Origin: Pedobacter quisquiliarum
GTDB lineage: Bacteria; Bacteroidota; Bacteroidia; Sphingobacteriales; Sphingobacteriaceae
DNA length: 64,000 nt
Direction of reading: 5' to 3'
Assembly (NCBI RefSeq): GCF_014642175.1
Contig: NZ_BMIL01000007.1
Location: 62,001-126,000, forward strand
The translations under genes were made by a program, and so were the position numbers. The notes under the pieces are model-generated. The model was not told the DNA's origin. It made no database searches and saw only the letters and a list, made by a program, of their open reading frames with translations. This document shows positions 28,149-37,089 of this stretch, piece by piece (the first letter of the stretch is position 1; every line of letters begins with the position of its first letter).

Positions 28149-28234
28149 CGTTTTACGTGTTTGATGTTTGCAGAACCATCAGGAGCTTTCTATTTGCTGT
28201 CATGAGGGGTTCAAATGCTTTGATTAAGACCTTG

Positions 28235-31200
28235 TTAGAAACTAAAGTTAATGTTGAACAGGTATTGTCTGTTGTTCGGATACTTGAAATCTGAAACGCC
28301 TGGTGTACCGAAGCTTCCGGCCTGTATGGTGGTTTGCGGATCCTGACCAAGGAAATTAGAGAAGGTTGCCACATTATCTGCGGTAAGTCCGACGGTGATG
28401 CCTTCCATATTGATTTTGCTTGACCATGCTTTCGGTAAACGGTACGACAATGCGATGTTGCGGATACTGAAGTAACTTCCGTTTTTAAGGTAACGGGTAG
28501 ATGTTTCCGTAGAGTTTGCGGAGTTCTGCGGGCTTGGTTCTGTTGCCTGCGTATCGCCCGGACCGGTCCAGATTTTCGCATCATCAGGCATTTGAATCTG
28601 GTTGTAATATGGCTCATGACCGTCGTTCATCATAAAACGAAGGTTGTTGCTGAATACTTTGTTGCCATAGTTGAAATAGGTGCTCACCCGAAGGTTGAAA
28701 TTCTTGTACCGGAAGTTGTTGTTGAAACCACCCTGGAATTTCGGTAATGCGGAACCACTCTCCTGAATGGTGGCCTGCGCATAATCACTGGTGCTTTCTC
28801 TTCCCGTCACCGCACCACTTTCATCATAGGTTAACTTCTCCCAAAGTGGTCCGCCGGTTTGTGCATCAACACCAAGCCATTTTGGCATGTAGAACTCATA
28901 CAGATTTCCACCGTTCCTGTAGATTTGAGAGATGCTCCATGAACCAGTTTTAACGATGCTCGCTGGCAAGCCTTCAAGCTTGTTGCTGTTAAAGTTGATG
29001 GTGAAGTCTGTGCTCCAGTCGAAGTTCTTGTTCTGAATGTTAGCCGAGGTGATGCCAAGCTCAATACCCTTGTTCACTACGTTTCCGGCATTCTCCCACT
29101 TGGTTTCAAAGCCTACAGATAAAGGTTGTGATACCTGCAGCAGTAGATCTTTGGTGTTGTTGCGATATACATCTACCGTAAGGTTTACACGCTTAAACAA
29201 GCCGATATCCAAACCTGCATTGATCTGGTTTTTGCTCTCCCAGGTTAGCGTCGGACTTGCCAATTGGTAAGGTACTGCGCCAACAACAGAGTTGTATTGG
29301 GTGGTTAAAGAGTAAAGTCCAAGGTATCTTGAAGCACCAATATCCTGTGTGCCCGTGATACCATAGCTTCCCCTTAGTTTAAGGTAGTTCAGGATGTTGC
29401 TACCGGCAAGGAAATCTTCATTGCTGATGAGCCATGCACCGGAGATTGCCGGGAAGCTCCCGTATTGTTTGGTTGGTGCAAATGCAGAGGAACCGTCGTA
29501 GCGGAAAGATGCAGTAAGGAAATATTTTTCTTTGTAGTTATAATCTACCTGTGAAAGCAGGGATTGCAGGTAGCCCTGATTATTGTAACCATTAACCAGT
29601 TGGTTGTTGGAAACAACGTTGAGCACCCTTAAACCCTCAGGCAATCCTCTTCCAGAGGCACCCGAATATTCGGTCTGGCTACCTTCAAACGCCGCACCTG
29701 CAAAACCGTTTAGGCTATGATCCCCAAATTTGAAGGCGAAGCGAAGCAACTGATTGGACACGATGCCATAGTTAAGTGTATTTAGCTCATTCAGGTATCC
29801 TGAGCCGCGGTAGGTGCCTGCAGCCAATGGCGACACGAAGTTCGTGCCTTTATTGAAGGATGCAGCAACACGGTTTGAACTGGAGAAGGTAAGCCAATCG
29901 GTAATGCGGTAGTTAACACCCAAATCGTAGTTCACATCAAAGCCCTTGTAGCTGTGGTCTGAGTTCTCAATGGTGTGTAGTGGATTCACTTTGTCCCTGG
30001 ACCACCATTTGAAAGTGGAGTTACCATCTACGTAGACCGGTTTGCCCGTTTCATCATAAGGGTTGTCCCATGGCATGTTCAGGAAGGAATAGTAAACATC
30101 CATGTAGTCGTAACTCTTACCCATGTTCGCACTCAGGTTGATGTTGTTGGTTACGTCAAGTTTGTTCGAGAAGTGATAAGTGGAGTTTCCACGTAAGTTA
30201 ATGCGCTGATATTTCGTATTCTGGAATGTTCCTTTTTCGTTGTAATAGGAAGCACCTACGTAGTAGTCGTTCTTTTCTGTACGGCCAGCGGCGGATAAGT
30301 AAAAATTATAGATAGGTGCCGATTGGAAAGATTCCTCTGGCCAACTATAGTTCTGATCTCTGAGCGTTAACGGGCGTTCCGCATAGAACTTTCCAAGGTC
30401 GATTTTATAGGAATTGTCCGGTGCACCAAGGATGTAATCTCTATAGAACTCCTTTTGATGATCATAAAGCTCGTTGCTGCTCATCACCTGGAGCTTGCCA
30501 AAATCGGCAGTTCTGAATCCGGTAGCCACTTTCGCTTCAAAGCGCGTCTGGCCTTGTTTTGCTTTTTTCGTCGTTACCACGATTACACCGGCATTGGCTT
30601 GAGAACCATAGAGTGCCGTTGATGCCGCATCTTTCAATACGGTAATGCTCTCCACATCATTCGGGTCATAGTTGCCCCCAATGATACCATCGACCACAAA
30701 CAGCGGACTTTGGTTCGCATTTACCGAGGACACGCCACGTAAACGGATGTCGGGCGCAGCACCAGGAGCACCGGAGCTGTTTACAACCTGTAAACCGGCA
30801 ACCTTACCCTGCAGCATGGATCCAACATTGTTTGTGGTGACATCCTTAAGCTGCTCTGCAGACACAACTGTTACGGCACTGGTAAGGGCACTTTGTTTCT
30901 TGCTGCTGTAACCTACTACAACAACGTCGTTAAGCTGCTGCACGTCTTCATCAAGCCGGATCTGTACGCTGGATTGCCCCGCGTTAACTTCAACTTCTTT
31001 CCGTAAGAAACCGACGAAGGTTAGTACTAGGGTCGACTTGCCTGCGGGTGTACCAATGCTGAACGCACCGCTGCCGTCGGTGCTAACGATGTTTGATGAC
31101 CCTTTAAGGGCGACGCTGACGCCTGGCAGGGGTTGGCTATCCTTTGCAGATACAATGCGTCCGCTTACGCGTTGCTCCTGTGAAAAGCCGCCGGTATGCA

Positions 31201-31243
31201 TCGCCAGTAAGCAACAACAAAGGAGTAAAAGTTTTTTAATCAT
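28235..31243 (-). CDS. SusC/RagA family TonB-linked outer membrane transporter
   Basis: 1002 residues: signal peptide, a CarboxypepD-reg-like domain (about 25-100, VSGRIVSAKDSQPLPGVSV), the TonB box region near VVVVGYSSKK, a plug domain with GVSSVNANQSPLFVVDG and DPNDVESITVLKDAASTALYG, then a long beta-barrel ending NRQYLFNINFSF with a terminal Phe. It imports oligosaccharides across the outer membrane with its SusD lid. It is the first gene of the PUL transcript; three LacI-type operators lie 108-167 bp upstream of its start. Confidence 0.96.
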   Translation of the reverse strand: MIKKLLLLCCCLLAMHTGGFSQEQRVSGRIVSAKDSQPLPGVSVALKGSSNIVSTDGSGAFSIGTPAGKSTLVLTFVGFLRKEVEVNAGQSSVQIRLDEDVQQLNDVVVVGYSSKKQSALTSAVTVVSAEQLKDVTTNNVGSMLQGKVAGLQVVNSSGAPGAAPDIRLRGVSSVNANQSPLFVVDGIIGGNYDPNDVESITVLKDAASTALYGSQANAGVIVVTTKKAKQGQTRFEAKVATGFRTADFGKLQVMSSNELYDHQKEFYRDYILGAPDNSYKIDLGKFYAERPLTLRDQNYSWPEESFQSAPIYNFYLSAAGRTEKNDYYVGASYYNEKGTFQNTKYQRINLRGNSTYHFSNKLDVTNNINLSANMGKSYDYMDVYYSFLNMPWDNPYDETGKPVYVDGNSTFKWWSRDKVNPLHTIENSDHSYKGFDVNYDLGVNYRITDWLTFSSSNRVAASFNKGTNFVSPLAAGTYRGSGYLNELNTLNYGIVSNQLLRFAFKFGDHSLNGFAGAAFEGSQTEYSGASGRGLPEGLRVLNVVSNNQLVNGYNNQGYLQSLLSQVDYNYKEKYFLTASFRYDGSSAFAPTKQYGSFPAISGAWLISNEDFLAGSNILNYLKLRGSYGITGTQDIGASRYLGLYSLTTQYNSVVGAVPYQLASPTLTWESKNQINAGLDIGLFKRVNLTVDVYRNNTKDLLLQVSQPLSVGFETKWENAGNVVNKGIELGITSANIQNKNFDWSTDFTINFNSNKLEGLPASIVKTGSWSISQIYRNGGNLYEFYMPKWLGVDAQTGGPLWEKLTYDESGAVTGRESTSDYAQATIQESGSALPKFQGGFNNNFRYKNFNLRVSTYFNYGNKVFSNNLRFMMNDGHEPYYNQIQMPDDAKIWTGPGDTQATEPSPQNSANSTETSTRYLKNGSYFSIRNIALSYRLPKAWSSKINMEGITVGLTADNVATFSNFLGQDPQTTIQAGSFGTPGVSDFKYPNNRQYLFNINFSF

Positions 31244-31350
31244 GATGCGGGATTTAAATGGTGGTTCCTGAAAAAGGCCTTATTGTAAATATGAAGTAAA
31301 TAAACTGTTAAGAAAAGTTCTCCAGATCACGGGCATCGTAAAACGCAGTA

Positions 31351-31366
31351 GCGCAAACGATTGCGC
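31351..31366 (-). promoter_or_regulatory. LacI-type operator 1 upstream of susC
   Basis: GCGCAAACGATTGCGC, a near-perfect palindrome with the central CG expected for LacI-family sites. It is the copy nearest susC. Confidence 0.8.
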
Positions 31367-31371
31367 AGGTT

Positions 31372-31387
31372 ACGCAAACGTTTGTTT
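31372..31387 (-). promoter_or_regulatory. LacI-type operator 2 upstream of susC
   Basis: ACGCAAACGTTTGTTT, centred 21 bp from operator 1, with the fully symmetric core AAACGTTT. Confidence 0.75.
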
Positions 31388-31394
31388 AATTTTA

Positions 31395-31410
31395 ACGCAA
31401 ACGGTTGCGC
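31395..31410 (-). promoter_or_regulatory. LacI-type operator 3 upstream of susC
   Basis: ACGCAAACGGTTGCGC, centred 23 bp from operator 2. All three share CGCAAACGnTTG. The site ends 27 bp from the lacI-family stop codon. Confidence 0.78.
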
Positions 31411-31436
31411 TAAATCATCTAAATGTCATGTTAGAA

Positions 31437-32477
31437 TTATTGGCCGGATGTGCGCGTGTATTCGATCATCTCAGAATCGATGATGTGCTGTAGAAGTGGT
31501 GGTTCGGTACCTGCTGGATTTCCAGCATGTTTAATCAGCTGAAAGAGGAAGTCCGTAGCCATGGAAGATTGCTGGTAAGCAAACTGTTCTATAGAAGCCA
31601 GCGGGACGCTGTCCATGTACTCCCAGATGGGTAAGTTGGCAAAGCTGATGAAACTCACATCCTGGTTAATAACCAGTCCGCGAGCTTTAACAGTTGCAAT
31701 GCAGTCCAGCAGTACGTAATCATTAAACACGATCACTGCAGTAGGGGGTTCTGCAATGTCGAGCAGTTGCGTCATTGCCCTGCGGTTATCGGCTTTGGAA
31801 AGGCTCGTTGAGACAATCACTTCATGGTCGAGCTGCAGCTCATGTGCCTTCAGGCACTTATAATAAATCTCCAGGCGCTGCAGCGTGGCAGCCAATTTTG
31901 CAGGCCCATTGATAAGTCCGATGCGCTTATGACCTAAACTGACCAACTTTGTAACCGCCTGAAGCATGCCAGATACGAGATTACACGCCACGTAGTTGAT
32001 GTTCTTCTTGCTGGGTATGCGGTCGAAGAATACGACCGGAATGTTGTATTTCTTTAAGCCATCGAAGTGCTCATAAGAGGAGGTTTCCTTGGTCAGCGAC
32101 ACCAGAATGCCATCAACACGATGGTCCTTCATGTTCTCTACGATGCGCTTTTCGCGTTCAAAGCTTTCCAGCGATTGTCCGATGATCACGTTATAGTTGT
32201 TTGCTTCAACGGCATCTTCTATACCAGTTAAAGCGGAAGAGAAGAAGGGTTCTGAAAGGTTGGGGATGATGACCCCGATGGAGTATGTCTTACGCTCCTT
32301 GAAGTGAATGGCAGAACGGTTTACCTCATAACCCAGTTCTTTCGCTACATTTTGCACCCGCATCGTTGTTACCAACCCAATGCTGGGATGGTCTCGTAAG
32401 GCGCGGGACACCGTTGATACAGAAACATTAAGTCTTTTGGCAATTTCCTTAATGGTGGGTAATCTATATTCAGACAT
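31437..32477 (-). CDS. LacI family transcriptional regulator
   Basis: 346 residues: an N-terminal helix-turn-helix with hinge (IKEIAKRLNVSVSTVSRALRD, then HFKERKTYSIGVIIPN) and a periplasmic-binding-protein-like ligand domain. It lies directly upstream of the SusC-led transcript on the same strand, with three operators between, so it very probably controls that locus and senses a sugar from it. The divergent esterase shares its 5' region. Repressor or activator cannot be decided from sequence. Confidence 0.93.
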   Translation of the reverse strand: MSEYRLPTIKEIAKRLNVSVSTVSRALRDHPSIGLVTTMRVQNVAKELGYEVNRSAIHFKERKTYSIGVIIPNLSEPFFSSALTGIEDAVEANNYNVIIGQSLESFEREKRIVENMKDHRVDGILVSLTKETSSYEHFDGLKKYNIPVVFFDRIPSKKNINYVACNLVSGMLQAVTKLVSLGHKRIGLINGPAKLAATLQRLEIYYKCLKAHELQLDHEVIVSTSLSKADNRRAMTQLLDIAEPPTAVIVFNDYVLLDCIATVKARGLVINQDVSFISFANLPIWEYMDSVPLASIEQFAYQQSSMATDFLFQLIKHAGNPAGTEPPLLQHIIDSEMIEYTRTSGQ

Positions 32478-32603
32478 CGTGGTTTTTACTGCAATTAGCT
32501 TCTCTAAATGTATGATTTTTATTCTTAATTTACTTGCCTTAGATCGTTACAGCAGCGCTGGCTGCCCATCGGTCATTGCAAATTGCTTAATTTATGCATC
32601 TCC

Positions 32604-33527
32604 ATGAAAGAAAATAGTCGCCGAATGTTCCTGAAAACTTCCTCCCTGAGTCTAGGTGTTTTAACAACCACTAGTTTAACTGCCTTGGCGCAAACGCCAA
32701 CGGAAAAGGAAAGTATCTACGAGGTTGAAGAAACACGGATCAACTTGTGGTCTGATCAGTCCAGGAATAATGGTCTTGAAGCAGGTAAACGCCCGAATAT
32801 AGTGATCTACAAACCCAAGGGCACAGCTACGAAGCGTGCTGCGATGCTGGTATGCCCCGGCGGTGGTTATGGTATGCTGGCGTCTGATCATGAAGGGGTA
32901 CAGCTTGCCCGGTTTTTCGCCTCCATGGGGATGGTTGCTGCTGTGTTGACCTACCGTGTTGCACCCAACAAATTTCCTGCACCATATGCAGATGGTGTTC
33001 GCGCCATGCGCATCCTGCGATCTAAAGCGGCTGCGTTCGGTGTGGATCCACAGCGGATCGGCTTGATGGGGTTTAGCGCTGGCGGTCACCTCGCCTCCAC
33101 AATTGCCACCCAACCGGAGCTCTACAAGGACCCTGAAGATGATTTGGCCGCAACCGTTTCCGCCAGACCAGACCGCGTGATATTGGGATACCCTGTAATC
33201 ACATTTGGCGAGTACACCCATGCTGGATCTGTGAAAAACCTGCTCGGAGACAACCCTACTGCGGCGCAGCTGAAACAATTTTCAAATGAATTGCACGTAA
33301 GTCGGCAGACCCCGCCTGCTTTCATTTTCCATACCGCAGACGATGGTGCCGTGCCTGTCCAGAATGCCTTCCTGTTTGCAGAAGCCTGTGTAAAACACAA
33401 GGTTCCTGTCGCGCTACATGTGTACCCACGAGGCAAACACGGCGTCGGTATGGCGCTGGACAATCCGGAGCTACGGGACTGGACGACGGTGCTGACGGGC
33501 TGGCTTGGCGACTGGCGAAGTGTTTAG
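32604..33527 (+). CDS. Secreted alpha/beta hydrolase (acetyl-xylan/BD-FAE esterase-like)
   Basis: 307 residues from ATG 32604; the frame is open seven codons earlier, but MKENSRRMFLKTSSLSLG is a good Tat-like or lipid-export signal. The hydrolase fold shows the oxyanion loop VCPGGGYGMLA, nucleophile motif GFSAGGHLAS, a late DDGAVPV acid and GKHGVG histidine. This group removes acetyl or feruloyl esters from plant polysaccharides in the periplasm. It is divergent from the LacI regulator and probably belongs functionally to the adjacent PUL. Confidence 0.86.
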   Translation: MKENSRRMFLKTSSLSLGVLTTTSLTALAQTPTEKESIYEVEETRINLWSDQSRNNGLEAGKRPNIVIYKPKGTATKRAAMLVCPGGGYGMLASDHEGVQLARFFASMGMVAAVLTYRVAPNKFPAPYADGVRAMRILRSKAAAFGVDPQRIGLMGFSAGGHLASTIATQPELYKDPEDDLAATVSARPDRVILGYPVITFGEYTHAGSVKNLLGDNPTAAQLKQFSNELHVSRQTPPAFIFHTADDGAVPVQNAFLFAEACVKHKVPVALHVYPRGKHGVGMALDNPELRDWTTVLTGWLGDWRSV

Positions 33528-33557
33528 GTTTACAAATAATTTGTTTTACTTTGCTGC

Positions 33558-33998
33558 ATGCTATCCAAAAAAACGCAATATGCCATTAAAGCGCTGGTGA
33601 TCCTGGGTAAGAATTATGGAAAGGACCCCATGCAAATTTTACGTATCGCGCAGGAAGACAAAATTCCTAAGAAGTTCCTTGAGCAGATTCTGCTGGAACT
33701 CAGAAACGCAGGGCTACTGGTCAGCAAAAAAGGCGCTGGTGGTGGCTACAGTCTGAATAAAGATCCCAAGGAAATCTTTCTAGTACAGGTGCTAAGAATT
33801 ACCGGAGGACCAATTGCCCTGCTACCATGTGTAAGCTTGAACTTTTATCAACGCTGTGAGGAGTGTATCGATGAGAAAACCTGCGGTATCCGCGATGTTT
33901 TTACCGATGTTAGAAATGCCTCATTAAAGATATTGACGGAGACCAGCATCGCTGATGTTATCGCCCGCGAAAACACCCTGCTTCAAGGCATTTTATAA
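33558..33998 (+). CDS. Rrf2 family transcriptional regulator with four conserved cysteines
   Basis: 146 residues. A winged helix starts LSKKTQYAIKALVILG and is followed by KKGAGGGYSL, the Rrf2 wing. Four cysteines (C91, C100, C103, C109) sit in the region where IscR/NsrR-type members hold an Fe-S cluster or where CymR-type members sense thiols. It precedes the sulfate-assimilation operon on the same strand by 212 bp, so control of cysteine synthesis in response to sulfur or Fe-S status is a reasonable inference. Confidence 0.88.
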   Translation: MLSKKTQYAIKALVILGKNYGKDPMQILRIAQEDKIPKKFLEQILLELRNAGLLVSKKGAGGGYSLNKDPKEIFLVQVLRITGGPIALLPCVSLNFYQRCEECIDEKTCGIRDVFTDVRNASLKILTETSIADVIARENTLLQGIL

Positions 33999-34158
33999 TA
34001 CAATTTTCAAATTCTTTCTGATTTAATAGCAAGGGTCCTGGTGAAAACACATCGGGATTCATTGTGTTATGTCCTGACTAACAGCGTTTTGTCGCTGGTT
34101 TCTACAGGTGTTTTGAGTTTTATTCAAATAAAGACTACTAAATCCATATGCTTTGTCA

Positions 34159-34166
34159 TATATTTG
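34159..34166 (+). promoter_or_regulatory. Possible -7 element (TATATTTG) of the sulfate-assimilation operon
   Basis: TATATTTG fits TAnnTTTG and ends 44 bp before the sulfite reductase start. There is no TTTG at the expected distance upstream, which would fit an activator-dependent promoter or a chance match. Confidence 0.35.
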
Positions 34167-34210
34167 AAATAACCGAACCACTTTAATCAACCAACCAACA
34201 CTAGACACGA

Positions 34211-36301
34211 ATGCAGAGTTTCAGAACGGAACTGGAGAATCCAGTAGTAGAGCAGGATATAATAGATCTGGAATTAAAGATCCGCGCCTTTCGCGAAGGC
34301 AAGCTTCATGATGAGAAATTTCGAAGTTTACGACTTGCTCGTGGGGTTTACGGCCAGCGCCAGCCGGGCGTACAGATGGTTCGCATTAAGCTTCCTTTTG
34401 GGAAGGTAACTTTCAAACAGCTTTTGAAAATTGCCGATATTTCTGATAAGTACGCCAGCAGCAACCTGCACCTGACCACACGTCAGGATATTCAGATCCA
34501 CTATGTAAGTCTCGACAAGACACCTGAGCTATGGGCTGAGCTGGAGCAGGATGATATCACTTTGAGGGAAGCCTGCGGAAATACCGTACGTAATGTTACC
34601 GCTTCTCCAACAGCGGGCATCGACCCAAAAGAACCTTTTGATGTCTCCCCATACGCACATGCTACCTTCGCTTACTTTCTAAGGAATCCAATTTGTCAGG
34701 ATATGGGGCGCAAATTCAAGATTGCTTTTTCCGCTACAGATGATGATACCGCATTCACGTACATCCACGATCTCGGCTTTATACCAAAATTAAAGGGGGA
34801 GGCGCGAGGTTTTAAAGTGATGCTGGGCGGAGGGCTGGGTGCGATTCCTTCCATTGCACATCCGGTAAATGAGTTCCTGCCGGAAGATCAACTGATTCCA
34901 TTCATTGAATCTACATTAAGGGTCTTTGATCGTCACGGGGAACGCAATAACCGGAACAAAGCCCGCATGAAGTTCCTGGTGCAGAAGATTGGTCTGGAAT
35001 CATTGCTGCAGCTGATTGCTGAAGAGCGGATAGCCAATAAAGTGAAAAGCCTGGATGTGAATCGCAATGCCTTGAGGCCGGCAATCATACCGGAAGCAAG
35101 AACATTCCCGCAGGTAGAAATCATCAACCAAACACACTACGACACCTGGCGCGAAAGCAATGTTTTTGCACAAAAGCAGGATGGTTTTTATGGCGTATAT
35201 ATCAAAGTATTGACGGGCGACATCCCGACCTCAAAAGCAAGGCAGCTGGTAGCGGCCATCCGGCCTTACGTTGCGGATGAAATTAAAATCACGATCAACC
35301 AGGGCTTACTCCTGCAGTATGTGCGCGAAGCAGCACTGCCGGCGCTGTTTGTCGCACTAGACAACCTGGGGTATGCCATTCCAGGCTTTAACAGCGTTGC
35401 TGACGTTACCACTTGTCCGGGAACCGATACCTGCAACCTGGGGATTTCGAACAGTACAGAGATGGCCAGGGAGCTGGAGAACCTGATCTATGATGAATAC
35501 GAAGATTTAATCCTGAACCAGGATATCAAAATAAAAATCAGCGGCTGCATGAACAGCTGTGGCCAGCATGGTCTGGCACAGATTGGCTTCCATGGCAGCT
35601 CGTTAAAGGCCGGTGCAAAGGTCATTCCTGCAGCACAAGTACTTATTGGGGGTGGAACTTTCGGTGACGGGGTAGGTCGCGCGGCGGATAAGGTAATCAA
35701 AGTGCCATCCAAACGCGTCAAGGATGTGCTGCGCAGGGTTCTGAACGATTACAGTGCAAATCAGCAGCCTGGAGAGACCTTTAACGCCTATTACGATCGC
35801 GTTGGCAAGGATCACTACTATCAATTGTTAAAGCCGCTTGCGGATTTGAACAACCTGACCGATGATGAGTTCGTGGATTGGGGGCATCAGGAGACCTTTC
35901 AAACGGCTATTGGTGTGGGGGAATGTGCAGGGGTGGTCATCGACCTTGTTGCAACGCTGCTCTACGAAGCCGATGAAAAACAAGGCTGGGCAGCCCGCGC
36001 CTTTGAAGGCAAGGCATATGCCGATGCCATTTACCATGCTTACAGCGTATTCATCAGCGGTGCCAAAGCACTGCTGCTCGATAAAGGCATAAACAGCAGT
36101 ACACAAACGGGCATCATCAAAGAATTTGATCTGCACTATGTTACAGCGCATGAAATCCAGATGGACGGTACTTTCAACGATATCGTTCTACAAATCAATA
36201 AAAATGAACCATCAGCAGAATTTGCCGCGAGCTATTTAGCGGAGGCACGTGAATTCCTGAACAAAGTAAAAGTTAAAAGAGAGGCATTGGTAAAACTATG
36301 A
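34211..36301 (+). CDS. Assimilatory sulfite (or nitrite) reductase, siroheme/4Fe-4S type
   Basis: 696 residues. The siroheme-[4Fe-4S] ligands are seen as C402-x5-C408 (TTCPGTDTCNLG) and C446-x3-C450 (SGCMNSCGQHG), with N-terminal HLTTRQDIQIHY binding siroheme. It reduces sulfite to sulfide by six electrons; nitrite reduction is possible in the family, but the cys neighbours favour sulfite. The last 130 residues (GKAYADAIYHAYSVFISGAK onward) form a helical extension beyond the usual reductase, HEPN-like in appearance. The stop overlaps the cobA start by 4 bp. Confidence 0.92.
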   Translation: MQSFRTELENPVVEQDIIDLELKIRAFREGKLHDEKFRSLRLARGVYGQRQPGVQMVRIKLPFGKVTFKQLLKIADISDKYASSNLHLTTRQDIQIHYVSLDKTPELWAELEQDDITLREACGNTVRNVTASPTAGIDPKEPFDVSPYAHATFAYFLRNPICQDMGRKFKIAFSATDDDTAFTYIHDLGFIPKLKGEARGFKVMLGGGLGAIPSIAHPVNEFLPEDQLIPFIESTLRVFDRHGERNNRNKARMKFLVQKIGLESLLQLIAEERIANKVKSLDVNRNALRPAIIPEARTFPQVEIINQTHYDTWRESNVFAQKQDGFYGVYIKVLTGDIPTSKARQLVAAIRPYVADEIKITINQGLLLQYVREAALPALFVALDNLGYAIPGFNSVADVTTCPGTDTCNLGISNSTEMARELENLIYDEYEDLILNQDIKIKISGCMNSCGQHGLAQIGFHGSSLKAGAKVIPAAQVLIGGGTFGDGVGRAADKVIKVPSKRVKDVLRRVLNDYSANQQPGETFNAYYDRVGKDHYYQLLKPLADLNNLTDDEFVDWGHQETFQTAIGVGECAGVVIDLVATLLYEADEKQGWAARAFEGKAYADAIYHAYSVFISGAKALLLDKGINSSTQTGIIKEFDLHYVTAHEIQMDGTFNDIVLQINKNEPSAEFAASYLAEAREFLNKVKVKREALVKL

Positions 36302-37089
36302 TACAGACCAAAACACAAACAACCGTAAAAGAACCTAAAATAACCCTTGTTGGTGCTGGCCCAGGTGATCCGGATTTGATTACACTGAAGGCGATTAAAG
36401 CACTTCAGTCTGCCGATGTGGTGCTCTACGATGCGTTGGTAAACCAGGCACTACTAAACCACGCGCCGGAACAAGCACATCGGGTGTATGTCGGAAAGCG
36501 TTCCGGAGACCATTCCTATTCACAAAGCGCGGTTAATAAACTCATGATCGATTATGCGCTGAACTATGGTCATGTTGTTCGCTTAAAGGGGGGTGATTCT
36601 TTTGTATTTGGCAGGGGCTATGAAGAAGTAGAGTTTGCAGATACCTACAGCATTAAAGCGGAGGTGATTCCAGGCATATCCAGTTCCATATCCGTGCCGG
36701 CTTTGCAGGGCATTCCCGTTACGCACCGTGGCTTAAGTGAAAGTTTTTGGGTGGTTACCGGAACGACGGCTGACGGGAAGATTTCACAGGATCTCTACCA
36801 AGCAGCTAAGAGTAAAGCGACCGTGGTGGTACTAATGGGCATTAAAAAGCTGGCGGAAATTGCGGCCATCTTTGACGCTGCAGGGAAAAGCCGCCTACCT
36901 GTAGCGGTGATCCAGAATGGATCAATGGAAAATGAGAAAATGGTTGTAGGTACAGTATCGACCATTGTGGAGGCTGCTGCCGATAAGAAAATAGATTCCC
37001 CTGCACTGATCATCTTCGGTGAGGTTGTTGGCCTGCATTCAGATTTCCAGCCGATAAGAGCATTCTATGAACTTGCTGAAAGAGAATAA
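36298..37089 (+). CDS. cobA: Uroporphyrinogen-III C-methyltransferase
   Basis: 263 residues, standard SUMT length. Motifs are LVGAGPGDPDLITLKA near the N-terminus, VVRLKGGDSFVFGRG, and VIPGISSSISVPAL with PVTHRG. It converts uroporphyrinogen III to precorrin-2 with two SAM molecules, the first step to siroheme for the sulfite reductase encoded just upstream. It overlaps both neighbours (4 bp and 23 bp), so the three are translated from one message. Confidence 0.95.
   Translation: MIQTKTQTTVKEPKITLVGAGPGDPDLITLKAIKALQSADVVLYDALVNQALLNHAPEQAHRVYVGKRSGDHSYSQSAVNKLMIDYALNYGHVVRLKGGDSFVFGRGYEEVEFADTYSIKAEVIPGISSSISVPALQGIPVTHRGLSESFWVVTGTTADGKISQDLYQAAKSKATVVVLMGIKKLAEIAAIFDAAGKSRLPVAVIQNGSMENEKMVVGTVSTIVEAAADKKIDSPALIIFGEVVGLHSDFQPIRAFYELAERE

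Noticed and set aside
33999-34210. SAM or similar riboswitch ahead of the sulfur operon
   Set aside because: I could not find the conserved stems or a terminator; only a possible -7 element is visible.
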